Shown here piece by piece: positions 1-6,073 of a DNA stretch of 6,073 nt. The notes under the pieces were generated by a model, which made no database searches, was not told the DNA's origin, and worked only from the letters and a program-made list of their open reading frames with translations. The translations under genes were made by a program, and so were the position numbers. Every line of letters starts with the position of its first letter. The stretch's first letter is position 1. Source of the stretch: Bordetella sp. (GTDB taxonomy: Bacteria > Pseudomonadota > Gammaproteobacteria > Burkholderiales > Burkholderiaceae_B). The stretch covers positions 1 through 6,073 of the forward strand of contig DAIDKG010000383.1 in the NCBI GenBank assembly GCA_027450125.1, read 5' to 3'.

Positions 1-2022
<2,022 letters not shown>

Positions 2023-2027
2023 GAGCA

Positions 2028-2031
2028 CTCC
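2028..2031 (-). promoter_or_regulatory. Shine-Dalgarno of rpoB
   Basis: GGAG on the minus strand sits 5 bases before the ATG at 2022. It fixes the rpoB start within an otherwise non-coding spacer. Confidence 0.8.
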
Positions 2032-2046
2032 GACTCGAGGTTGCAT

Positions 2047-2065
2047 GGGCCGTCAACCACGGCCC
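2047..2065 (-). other. Small hairpin in the rpoB leader
   Basis: GGGCCGT (2047-2053) and ACGGCCC (2059-2065) form a perfect 7-bp inverted repeat with a 5-base loop, ending 24 bases before the rpoB ATG. No T-tract follows on the minus strand, so it is not a terminator. It could be an RNase III processing or translational-control structure of the rplL-rpoB spacer, as exists in E. coli. That role is inferred from position only. Confidence 0.4.
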
Positions 2066-2133
2066 CAGGTGTTACGACTCCAGGAAATACCGCTTGTCCC
2101 TACGCGGAAGCGGGCTTTCCTGGAAACGCAAAA

Positions 2134-2166
2134 GCCCGGGGACGGCAAACTGCGCTGTCCCCGGGC
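2134..2166 (-). terminator. Attenuator-type hairpin between rplL and rpoB
   Basis: GCCCGGGGAC (2134-2143) pairs perfectly with GTCCCCGGGC (2157-2166). The helix can extend by a G.U wobble (2144/2156) and two G-C pairs to about 13 bp around a 7-base loop. In transcription order it begins 14 bases after the rplL stop and is followed by an interrupted T-tract, TTTTGCGTTT. A strong stem with an imperfect T-tract fits partial termination. In E. coli a partial terminator at this same position lowers rpoBC transcription relative to the ribosomal genes. The equivalence is inferred, not shown. Confidence 0.75.
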
Positions 2167-2180
2167 AGTAAAGCCAGGAA

Positions 2181-2558
2181 TTACTTCAGCGTGGCCTTGG
2201 CGCCTGCTTCTTCCAGCTTCTTCTTGGCGGCTTCGGCGTCAGCCTTGGCCAGACCTTCCTTCACGGGCTTGGGCGCGCCGTCGACCAGGTCCTTGGCTTC
2301 CTTCAGACCCAGGCCGGTGATTTCACGCACGGCCTTGATGACGCTGACCTTGTTGGCGCCGGCTTCTTCCAGCACGACGGTGAACTCGGTCTGCTCTTCG
2401 ACAGCAGCAGCAGCAGCGGCCGGGGCGGCAGCCACGGCGACAGCGGCGGCGGCAGCCGACACGCCAAACTTCTCTTCCATTTCCTTGATCAGCTCGGACA
2501 GTTCGAGCACGGTCATGCCAGCGATGGCGTCAAGGATTTCAGCTTTGTTAAGTGCCAT
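2181..2558 (-). CDS. rplL: 50S ribosomal protein L7/L12
   Basis: This is the multicopy stalk protein that recruits translational GTPases (EF-Tu, EF-G) to the ribosome. At 125 residues it has the normal family length. Residues 1-33 are the dimerisation and L10-binding domain ([20 protein letters not shown]). Residues 34-52 are an Ala/Val/Pro hinge with long alanine runs. Residues 53-125 are the compact C-terminal domain, with [20 protein letters not shown] and [18 protein letters not shown] clearly recognisable. The ATG at 2558 is preceded by GGAG at 2571-2568, 9 bases away. It lies 79 bases after rplJ, its complex partner, and before the attenuator leading to rpoB. The protein ends KATLK, whereas many homologues end in a K-V-E-V-K-like tail. 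The hinge is coded by a GCN-rich repeat. Confidence 0.98.
   Translation of the reverse strand: MALNKAEILDAIAGMTVLELSELIKEMEEKFGVSAAAAAVAVAAAPAAAAAAVEEQTEFTVVLEEAGANKVSVIKAVREITGLGLKEAKDLVDGAPKPVKEGLAKADAEAAKKKLEEAGAKATLK
2402..2416 (-). repeat. Five tandem trinucleotides coding the L7/L12 hinge
   Basis: Five perfect CAG units on the plus strand fall inside a wider GCN-rich stretch (about 2402-2457). On the coding strand they form a GCT run giving consecutive alanines in the flexible hinge of L7/L12. Copy-number change would alter hinge length in frame. Confidence 0.7.
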
Positions 2559-2637
2559 TTTTCAGAACTCCAGAATTGGATAAATGCCAGGGTTGGTGTC
2601 GCTATGTCGTTCAGCGAATTTCCGTTCGGCCACCCGC

Positions 2638-3162
2638 TTACGCGGCGGCCTTCTGGTCGCGCACGGCGGCGAGGCCACGCGCAAACTTGGTCGGAACTTC
2701 GTTGAGCGTACGCACGAATTGCGCGATCGGGGCTTGCATGGTGCCCATCAGTTTCGAGAGCAGCTCGTCACGCGAGGGCATGGTGGCCAGGGCCTTCACA
2801 CCTTCAGCGCTCAGGGTGCTGTTGGGCAGCGAACCGCCCTTGAGCACGAGCTTGTCATTGCTCTTGGCGAAACCGGCAAGGACCTTGGCCGCCGAAACCG
2901 GGTCAGTGCTGATGCCGTAGATCAGCGGACCGGTCAGTTGCGAGGACAGCGACTCGAAAGCCGTGCCGGCAACAGCTCGACGGGCCAGCGTGTTCTTCAG
3001 AACACGCAGGTACACGCCCGATTCACGCGCAGTTTTGCGCAGTACGGTGACAGAGGCGACGTCCAGACCACGGTACTCGGCGACCACGATCGACTGGGCC
3101 TTGGCGACTTGCGCCGAGACTTCTTCGATCACGACCGCTTTCTCTTGACGATTGAGACTCAC
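2638..3162 (-). CDS. rplJ: 50S ribosomal protein L10
   Basis: L10 anchors L7/L12 dimers to 23S rRNA at the base of the stalk. In related bacteria the L10(L12)n complex represses its own mRNA. The 174-residue length is typical. Residues 1-130 are the globular rRNA-binding domain, with [14 protein letters not shown] at the start, IVVAEYRGL near 25-33 and the family motif [10 protein letters not shown] at 54-63. Residues 131-170 ([20 protein letters not shown] onward) are the long C-terminal helix that carries L7/L12 dimers. Translation starts at GTG (3162). GGAG at 3176-3173 lies 10 bases upstream, a rather long spacing. The nearby ATG at 3178 is out of frame, so GTG is preferred. It is followed by rplL after 79 bases and preceded by a long structured leader. 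Confidence 0.97.
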   Translation of the reverse strand: MSLNRQEKAVVIEEVSAQVAKAQSIVVAEYRGLDVASVTVLRKTARESGVYLRVLKNTLARRAVAGTAFESLSSQLTGPLIYGISTDPVSAAKVLAGFAKSNDKLVLKGGSLPNSTLSAEGVKALATMPSRDELLSKLMGTMQAPIAQFVRTLNEVPTKFARGLAAVRDQKAAA

Positions 3163-3185
3163 GGTTTGAACACTCCATCAAAAAA
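3163..3185 (-). promoter_or_regulatory. rplJ translation initiation region with T6 run
   Basis: In transcription order a run of six T (3185-3180) is followed by GATGGAGTG and then the GTG start at 3162. GGAG (3176-3173) is the only Shine-Dalgarno candidate, 10 bases from the start. The non-ATG start and long spacing suggest an initiation site that can be repressed, which fits L10 autogenous control. That link is inference. Confidence 0.55.
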
Positions 3186-3292
3186 CGCCTGGGGCTGGAT
3201 CGGGATTTCCGTTGCGGGACTTCCTGGACAGCCTTGCGCGTCTACCGAATGCGGCGCCTGGGTTGAGTTCTTCGGATAAAGAATTCTTCCTG

Positions 3293-3400
3293 GGAGCGCC
3301 ATCTACGCTGGATCCGGATTTTCCGGTTGCCCGGAATCTTCGGTATTAAGCCCACGACCTCGTTGCAGCGTGAGGCCGTGCGCTCCAGCGGTCTTTGACA
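3293..3400 (-). ncRNA. L10 leader: autoregulatory mRNA element for rplJ-rplL
   Basis: The 290-base rplA-rplJ spacer holds sequence resembling the L10-binding leader found upstream of rplJ in many bacteria. In transcription order I see AAAGACCG (3396-3389), CTTAATACC (about 3350-3342) and GCGTAGATGG (3308-3299), which match the leader as I recall it from E. coli. The pairing is coherent. An outer helix joins CGCTGG (3390-3385) to CCAGCG (3311-3306). A first inner hairpin joins ACGGCCTC (3379-3372) to GAGGTCGT (3361-3354) with one G.U. A second inner hairpin, TTCCGG (3336-3331) with CCGGAA (3326-3321), is closed by a GCAA tetraloop. Binding of L10(L12)4 would repress rplJ-rplL translation. A competing 7-bp helix, GGAGCGC (3386-3380) with GCGCTCC (3299-3293), could form an alternative state. 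Confidence 0.8.
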
Positions 3401-3404
3401 GCTA

Positions 3405-3421
3405 CACCCGAAATCCGGGTG
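3405..3421 (-). other. Short hairpin after rplA
   Basis: CACCCG (3405-3410) and CGGGTG (3416-3421) form a perfect 6-bp stem with a 5-base loop, 31 bases after the rplA stop. No T-tract follows on the minus strand, so read-through into rplJ is expected. It may be a weak pause, a processing site or a 5' extension of the L10 leader fold. Confidence 0.4.
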
Positions 3422-3452
3422 CGGCCCAAAGTACGTTACGTGCCGTCGGCGA

Positions 3453-4148
3453 TCAGGCCGACAGCGAGGCGATTTCCACGCGCGCACCGCCGCCCATCGT
3501 CGACGAGACGGCGAGTTTGCGCAGGTAAATGCCCTTGGCGGCGGCGGGACGGGCCTTTTGCAGGGCGTCGACCAGGGCAGCCAGGTTGGTTTGCAGTTGT
3601 TCCACGCCGAAAGAGGCGCGGCCGATGGTGGCGTGAATGATGCCGGCCTTGTCGGTGCGGTACTGCACCTGACCTGCCTTGGCGTTCTTCACGGCGGTGG
3701 CCACATCGGGAGTCACGGTGCCGACCTTGGGGTTCGGCATCAGGCCGCGCGGGCCCAGGATCTGACCCAGCGTACCGACGATACGCATGGTGTCGGGCGA
3801 GGCGATGACCACGTCGAAATTGAAATTGCCACCCTTGATGCTCTCGGCCAGGTCTTCCATGCCGACGATGTCGGCGCCGGCGGCCTTGGCCGCTTCAGCC
3901 TTGTCGCCCTGGGCGAACACGGCGACGCGAACGGACTTGCCGGTGCCGGCGGGCATGACGACCGAGCCGCGGACCAGTTGGTCGGACTTTTTGGGGTCGA
4001 TACCCAGCTGCACAGCCACGTCGATGGATTCGTCGAACTTGGCGGTGGCGGTTTCCTTGACCAGGGTCAGGGCTTCAGAGACCGGGTACAGCTTGGTACG
4101 GTCGATCTTCTGGGCGATAGCGGCGGCGCGCTTGGACAGTTTTGCCAT
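3453..4148 (-). CDS. rplA: 50S ribosomal protein L1
   Basis: L1 forms the mobile stalk at the ribosomal E site and helps release deacylated tRNA. It also binds its own operon mRNA as a repressor in related bacteria. The 231-residue length is normal. The protein opens [20 protein letters not shown]. Domain I is made of the two ends and binds rRNA; domain II is the central part. The family signature [17 protein letters not shown] lies at residues 130-146, and [20 protein letters not shown] at 37-56 is also diagnostic. [10 protein letters not shown] near 216-225 corresponds to the conserved S-T-M-G turn. The ATG at 4148 starts 2 bases after the rplK stop. GAGGG inside the rplK 3' end, about 9 bases upstream, serves as Shine-Dalgarno, so the two genes are probably translationally coupled. 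Confidence 0.98.
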   Translation of the reverse strand: MAKLSKRAAAIAQKIDRTKLYPVSEALTLVKETATAKFDESIDVAVQLGIDPKKSDQLVRGSVVMPAGTGKSVRVAVFAQGDKAEAAKAAGADIVGMEDLAESIKGGNFNFDVVIASPDTMRIVGTLGQILGPRGLMPNPKVGTVTPDVATAVKNAKAGQVQYRTDKAGIIHATIGRASFGVEQLQTNLAALVDALQKARPAAAKGIYLRKLAVSSTMGGGARVEIASLSA

Positions 4149-4150
4149 GA

Positions 4151-4582
4151 TCAGATGCCCTCGACGGTGATGCCCATGCTGCGGGCGCTGCCTGCGATCG
4201 TGCGGACGGCGGCGTCCAGATCGGCCGCGGTCAGATCGGGTTGCTTGGTCTTGGCGATTTCCTCGGCCTGGTCGCGCGTGAGCTTGCCCACCTTGTCGGT
4301 GTGCGGCTTGGCCGAACCCTTCTGTACGCCGGCAGCCTTCTTGATGAGGACCGTCGCGGGCGGGGTCTTCATGATGAAGGTGAAGGACTTGTCCGCGAAG
4401 GCGGTAATCACCACGGGAATCGGCAGACCGGGCTCCATGCCCTGCGTCTTGGCGTTGAACGCCTTGCAGAATTCCATGATGTTCAGGCCGCGCTGGCCCA
4501 GCGCCGGACCGATCGGGGGAGAGGGATTGGCCTTACCAGCCGGCACTTGCAGCTTGATAAAGCCGACGATCTTCTTCGCCAT
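4151..4582 (-). CDS. rplK: 50S ribosomal protein L11
   Basis: L11 binds the GTPase-associated region of 23S rRNA with L10. It is needed for RelA activation in the stringent response and is part of the thiostrepton site. The 143-residue length is typical. Residues 1-72 are the N-terminal domain, opening [20 protein letters not shown] with the proline-rich [11 protein letters not shown] at 22-32. Residues 76-143 are the RNA-binding domain, with [12 protein letters not shown] (74-85) and GSARSMGI (131-138). The protein ends ITVEGI. AGGAG sits 6 bases before the ATG at 4582, a strong initiation site. It is the first gene of the rplK-rplA pair, and its leader holds an L1-like target, so both proteins are probably controlled by L1. 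Confidence 0.98.
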   Translation of the reverse strand: MAKKIVGFIKLQVPAGKANPSPPIGPALGQRGLNIMEFCKAFNAKTQGMEPGLPIPVVITAFADKSFTFIMKTPPATVLIKKAAGVQKGSAKPHTDKVGKLTRDQAEEIAKTKQPDLTAADLDAAVRTIAGSARSMGITVEGI

Positions 4583-4595
4583 GCTTTGCTCCTTG

Positions 4596-4632
4596 CGGGT
4601 TCTGACGCTCGCCGCTTGCGGCGGGCTCCCCG
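4596..4632 (-). promoter_or_regulatory. L1-binding-like leader element upstream of rplK
   Basis: In transcription order CGGG (4632-4629) pairs with CCCG (4599-4596). Inside lies an asymmetric loop, GAGCC on one side and AGCGTCAGAA on the other, capped by a stem CGCCG/CGGCG (4623-4619 with 4614-4610) and a CAAG tetraloop. A short stem, an asymmetric internal loop with GGGAGC and GTCAGAACCC strands, and a capping helix resemble the L1 site in 23S rRNA and in L11-operon leaders. It ends just before the rplK Shine-Dalgarno, so bound L1 could block initiation. The assignment rests on recalled consensus. Confidence 0.6.
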
Positions 4633-4669
4633 GGGTTGATGAAAATACTGCTCAAAGGGGTACAGCAAT

Positions 4670-4684
4670 CGGGGCATCGCCCCG
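4670..4684 (-). other. Hairpin just after nusG
   Basis: CGGGGC (4670-4675) and GCCCCG (4679-4684) form a perfect 6-bp stem with a 3-base loop, 5 bases after the nusG stop codon. The following minus-strand sequence, ATTGCTGTACCCC, has no T-tract, so it is at most a weak terminator. It may mark a processing site or a stabilised 3' end of the secE-nusG message. Confidence 0.45.
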
Positions 4685-4689
4685 TCAGA

Positions 4690-5223
4690 TCAGGTCTTCT
4701 CGACCTGGCTGAAATCCAATTCCACGGGCGTCGAGCGACCGAAGATGGTGACCGACACGCGCACCTTGCTCTTCTCGTAGTTGACTTCCTCGACGTTGCC
4801 GTTGAAGTCCGCGAACGGGCCTTCCTTGACGCGCACCATCTCGCCCACCTCGAACAGCACCTTGGGACGCGGCTTCTCGACGCCCTCTTCCATCTGGGAG
4901 AGGATCTTCTCGACTTCCTTTTCGGAAATCGGCGAGGGACGATTGCCCGAACCACCCAGAAAGCCGGTTACCCGGTTGGTGTTCTTGACCAGGTGCCAGG
5001 TTTCGTCGGTGAGATCCATCTCGACCAGGACATAGCCCGGGAAAATGCGGCGCTCGCTGATCGACTTCTGGCCGCCCTTCATTTCGACGACTTCTTCGGA
5101 CGGCACCAGGATGCGGCCGAAGGACGTCTGCAGGCCAGCACGCTCGATGCGCTCGTTCAGCGCCTTCTGGACGCTTTTTTCCATGCCCGAATAGACATGG
5201 ACGACATACCAACGCTTACTCAT
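4690..5223 (-). CDS. nusG: Transcription elongation/antitermination factor NusG
   Basis: NusG binds RNA polymerase and links it to Rho or, through NusE(S10), to the leading ribosome. The 177-residue length is normal. Residues 1-115 are the NGN domain that sits across the polymerase cleft, opening [20 protein letters not shown]. They include [14 protein letters not shown] (57-70) and [16 protein letters not shown] (85-100). Residues 124-177 are the KOW domain, [20 protein letters not shown] with a final [11 protein letters not shown], which contacts Rho or S10. The ATG at 5223 starts 9 bases after the secE stop. AAGGG (5233-5229) overlaps the secE stop codon, with 5-base spacing. The tight spacing argues for one message and coupled translation with secE. 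Confidence 0.98.
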   Translation of the reverse strand: MSKRWYVVHVYSGMEKSVQKALNERIERAGLQTSFGRILVPSEEVVEMKGGQKSISERRIFPGYVLVEMDLTDETWHLVKNTNRVTGFLGGSGNRPSPISEKEVEKILSQMEEGVEKPRPKVLFEVGEMVRVKEGPFADFNGNVEEVNYEKSKVRVSVTIFGRSTPVELDFSQVEKT

Positions 5224-5228
5224 GACGG

Positions 5229-5233
5229 CCCTT
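5229..5233 (-). promoter_or_regulatory. Shine-Dalgarno of nusG overlapping the secE stop
   Basis: AAGGG on the minus strand begins at the last base of the secE TAA (5235-5233) and lies 5 bases before the nusG ATG. A ribosome terminating on secE would cover it, which supports coupled translation. Confidence 0.7.
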
Positions 5234-5613
5234 TATTTCCAGCCCAGCAACAGGCCGTAGAGTATCCATTCGATCAACTTGTCGACCACCCACATGAACA
5301 CACCCATGGCGACCACGAAGGCGAACACGATGCCGGTCATCTGGGTGGTTTCTTTGCGATTGGGCCAGACGACCTTGCGCATCTCGTTGTAGGACTCGCT
5401 GCCGAAGCTGAGCGTGCGCCGCCCCGGCTCGCTGAACCAGGCAATGAGGGCGGCGATGAGCAGGCCGCCGACGAATACGCCGATGCGCACGCCCATGGAC
5501 TGCGAATCCAACACCGAGAAGCCGATGATTCCCGCGATGACGACGAGAACCGCCAGTCCGAGCTTGATCCGGTCGGCAGTGCTGGTTACGGTTTCTACGT
5601 TGGTGTTGGACAT
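5233..5613 (-). CDS. secE: Preprotein translocase subunit SecE
   Basis: SecE is the essential inner-membrane subunit that clamps SecY in the SecYEG channel. At 126 residues it is the three-helix proteobacterial form, not the short single-helix form. Hydrophobic segments lie near residues 18-35, 41-60 and 92-121. Between the second and third is the conserved amphipathic region ending FGSESYNEMRKVVWPNRKET (70-89), the family hallmark. The protein ends LYGLLLGWK. The ATG at 5613 gives a natural N-terminus, but no convincing Shine-Dalgarno is visible: the bases before it read TCGTTCTTAAA. The start lies only 33 bases after the CCA end of tRNA-Trp, so the mRNA is probably made by read-through from the tRNA promoter and released by tRNA processing. 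The nusG start follows 9 bases after the stop. Confidence 0.97.
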   Translation of the reverse strand: MSNTNVETVTSTADRIKLGLAVLVVIAGIIGFSVLDSQSMGVRIGVFVGGLLIAALIAWFSEPGRRTLSFGSESYNEMRKVVWPNRKETTQMTGIVFAFVVAMGVFMWVVDKLIEWILYGLLLGWK

Positions 5614-5630
5614 TTTAAGAACGAGTCAGG

Positions 5631-5650
5631 GCCAAAGCTTGGGCTTTGGC
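5631..5650 (-). other. 8-bp inverted repeat enclosing the tRNA-Trp CCA end
   Basis: In transcription order GCCAAAGC (5650-5643) and GCTTTGGC (5638-5631) are perfectly complementary around a CCAA loop. The first four bases of the 5' arm are the discriminator G and the CCA of tRNA-Trp, so the hairpin straddles the tRNA end and the secE leader. No T-tract follows, so it is unlikely to be a terminator. It probably affects tRNA 3' processing. Confidence 0.6.
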
Positions 5651-5722
5651 AGGGGCAGTAGGAATCGAACCTACAACCTTCGGTTTTGGAGACCGACGCT
5701 CTGCCAATTGAGCTATACCCCT
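5647..5722 (-). tRNA. trpT: tRNA-Trp (anticodon CCA), CCA end encoded
   Basis: A complete 76-base cloverleaf can be folded by eye on the minus strand. The acceptor arm pairs AGGGGTA (5722-5716) with TGCCCCT (5657-5651), with one T.G pair. The D arm is GCTCAATTGGCAGAGC. The anticodon stem TCGGT/ACCGA encloses the loop CTCCAAA with anticodon CCA. The T arm is GTAGG-TTCGATT-CCTAC. The discriminator is G (5650) and the CCA (5649-5647) is encoded. Its place between tuf and secE matches the betaproteobacterial arrangement. It is probably the first product of the transcript that continues into secE-nusG. Confidence 0.97.
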
Positions 5723-5758
5723 ATGGCGGTGATTCTGGCAAGCATGGTGCCTTGCGGA
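5723..5758 (-). other. 5' leader of tRNA-Trp
   Basis: About 36 bases separate the inferred transcription start from the mature tRNA 5' end. A weak 5-bp inverted repeat, GCAAG (5738-5742) with CTTGC (5751-5755), lies inside. RNase P would be expected to remove this leader. Nothing else is visible here. Confidence 0.4.
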
Positions 5759-5765
5759 ACCATAC

Positions 5766-5795
5766 ATGATACTACTTTTCTAGCAGAGATGGAAA
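5766..5795 (-). promoter_or_regulatory. Sigma70-type promoter candidate for tRNA-Trp-secE-nusG
   Basis: On the minus strand TATCAT (5771-5766) matches the -10 consensus at five of six positions. TTTCCA (5795-5790), 18 bases upstream, matches TTGACA at four of six. The predicted start near 5759 lies about 37 bases before the tRNA. The -35 hexamer overlaps the downstream arm of the tuf terminator. It sits in the only AT-rich patch of this spacer. It was found by eye. Confidence 0.6.
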
Positions 5796-5818
5796 GAGGG
5801 CCGTGCGGCCCTTTTTCC
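5791..5818. terminator. Intrinsic terminator after tuf, symmetrical
   Basis: AGGGCC (5797-5802) pairs with GGCCCT (5807-5812) around GTGC. The stem continues as GGAAA (5791-5795) with TTTCC (5814-5818) after one imperfect pair (G.U read on plus, A/C on minus). A- and T-rich flanks on both sides allow termination in either direction. The minus reading ends tuf; its tail, TCTTTCC, is imperfect, so some read-through into tRNA-Trp is possible. Confidence 0.7.
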
Positions 5819-5824
5819 TTCGTT

Positions 5825-5854
5825 GCGAAAGCCCGGAACCAGCCGGGCATTCGC
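5825..5854 (-). terminator. Upstream hairpin of the tuf 3' end
   Basis: GCCCGG (5831-5836) pairs with CCGGGC (5843-5848) around a 6-base loop. After one mismatch the stem continues with GCGAA (5825-5829) and TTCGC (5850-5854). On the minus strand the core is followed by TTTC. It is the first of two tandem hairpins after the tuf stop. It may act as a backup terminator or as 3'-end protection of the very abundant tuf message. Nearby 5859-5870 is also GC-palindromic. Confidence 0.5.
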
Positions 5855-5889
5855 TTCGCGGGCGCCCGGGCCCGTCTGCTGCTGTTTAC

Positions 5890-6073
5890 TCAGGCGATGA
5901 TTTTAGCGACGACGCCGGCGCCGACGGTACGGCCGCCTTCGCGGATGGCAAAGCGCAGGCCTTCTTCCATGGCGATGGGGGCCAGCAGTTTGACCGTCAT
6001 GGTCACGTTGTCGCCGGGCAGCACCATTTCCTTGTCCTTGGGCAGGTCGATCGTGCCGGTCACGTCCGTGGTG
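5890..6073 (-). CDS. tuf: Elongation factor Tu, C-terminal 60 residues (partial)
   Basis: EF-Tu delivers aminoacyl-tRNA to the ribosomal A site with GTP hydrolysis. Only the end of the gene is present. The frame enters at 6072 as [20 protein letters not shown], continues through [20 protein letters not shown], and ends [20 protein letters not shown] with TGA at 5892-5890. This is the end of beta-barrel domain 3, including the [16 protein letters not shown] block near-invariant in bacterial EF-Tu. The GTPase domain and the start lie beyond the window. Betaproteobacteria usually carry two nearly identical tuf copies; this is the copy next to tRNA-Trp and secE. Two hairpins follow it, so it is probably its own transcription unit with some read-through. 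Confidence 0.97.
   Translation of the reverse strand, partial: TTDVTGTIDLPKDKEMVLPGDNVTMTVKLLAPIAMEEGLRFAIREGGRTVGAGVVAKIIA

Noticed and set aside
3395..3400. Perfect TTGACA on the plus strand in the rplJ leader
   Set aside because: No -10-like hexamer lies 16-18 bases downstream on the plus strand, and no plus-strand gene follows.
4639..4669. Possible promoter for rplK: TTGCTG then TATTTT on the minus strand
   Set aside because: Only three and four of six bases match and the spacing is 15 bases. E. coli has a promoter in this region, but the sequence here is too weak to call.
3558..4712. A 384-codon plus-strand frame across rplA and rplK
   Set aside because: It spans two well-recognised genes and their leader on the opposite strand. 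The composition is that of a shadow frame and no independent start signal is seen.
4636..5661. A 341-codon His/Asp-rich plus-strand frame over nusG, secE and the tRNA end
   Set aside because: It lies antisense to two conserved genes and runs into a tRNA gene. The His/Asp richness mirrors the codons of the real genes.

Overview
This window carries part of the conserved translation/transcription cluster tuf - tRNA-Trp - secE - nusG - rplK - rplA - rplJ - rplL - rpoB. Every gene lies on the minus strand, so transcription runs from the high-coordinate end to the low one. The gene order, the high G+C content and the protein sequences (notably SecE, L7/L12 and the RpoB N-terminus) suggest a betaproteobacterium of the Burkholderiales, probably Alcaligenaceae (Bordetella/Achromobacter-like). 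The family assignment rests on recalled similarity, not on a search.

Layout from 6073 downward: the last 60 codons of tuf (EF-Tu) end at 5890. A 167-base spacer follows with two terminator-like hairpins and a sigma70-type promoter candidate. Next is a complete tRNA-Trp with encoded CCA (5722-5647), then secE (5613-5233) and nusG (5223-4690), only 9 bases apart. A 107-base leader with an L1-like target precedes rplK (4582-4151) and rplA (4148-3453), 2 bases apart. A 290-base leader containing an L10-type autoregulatory RNA precedes rplJ (3162-2638, GTG start). rplL (2558-2181) follows, then a strong attenuator-like hairpin, and rpoB starts at 2022 and runs off the left edge after 674 codons.

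The genes form one supply line for gene expression. tuf and tRNA-Trp serve elongation, SecE serves protein export, NusG couples RNA polymerase to ribosomes or Rho, L11/L1/L10/L7-L12 build the ribosomal stalks, and RpoB is the beta subunit of RNA polymerase. The spacers hold the regulation: feedback by L1 and by L10(L12)4, and partial termination that lowers rpoB output relative to rplL.

I see no mobile element, CRISPR array, defence gene or unknown protein, and no sign of a previously undescribed protein system. The points most worth a second look are RNA structures: an 8-bp inverted repeat that swallows the tRNA-Trp CCA end just before a secE start lacking a visible Shine-Dalgarno, and the overlapping alternative stems between rplL and rpoB.
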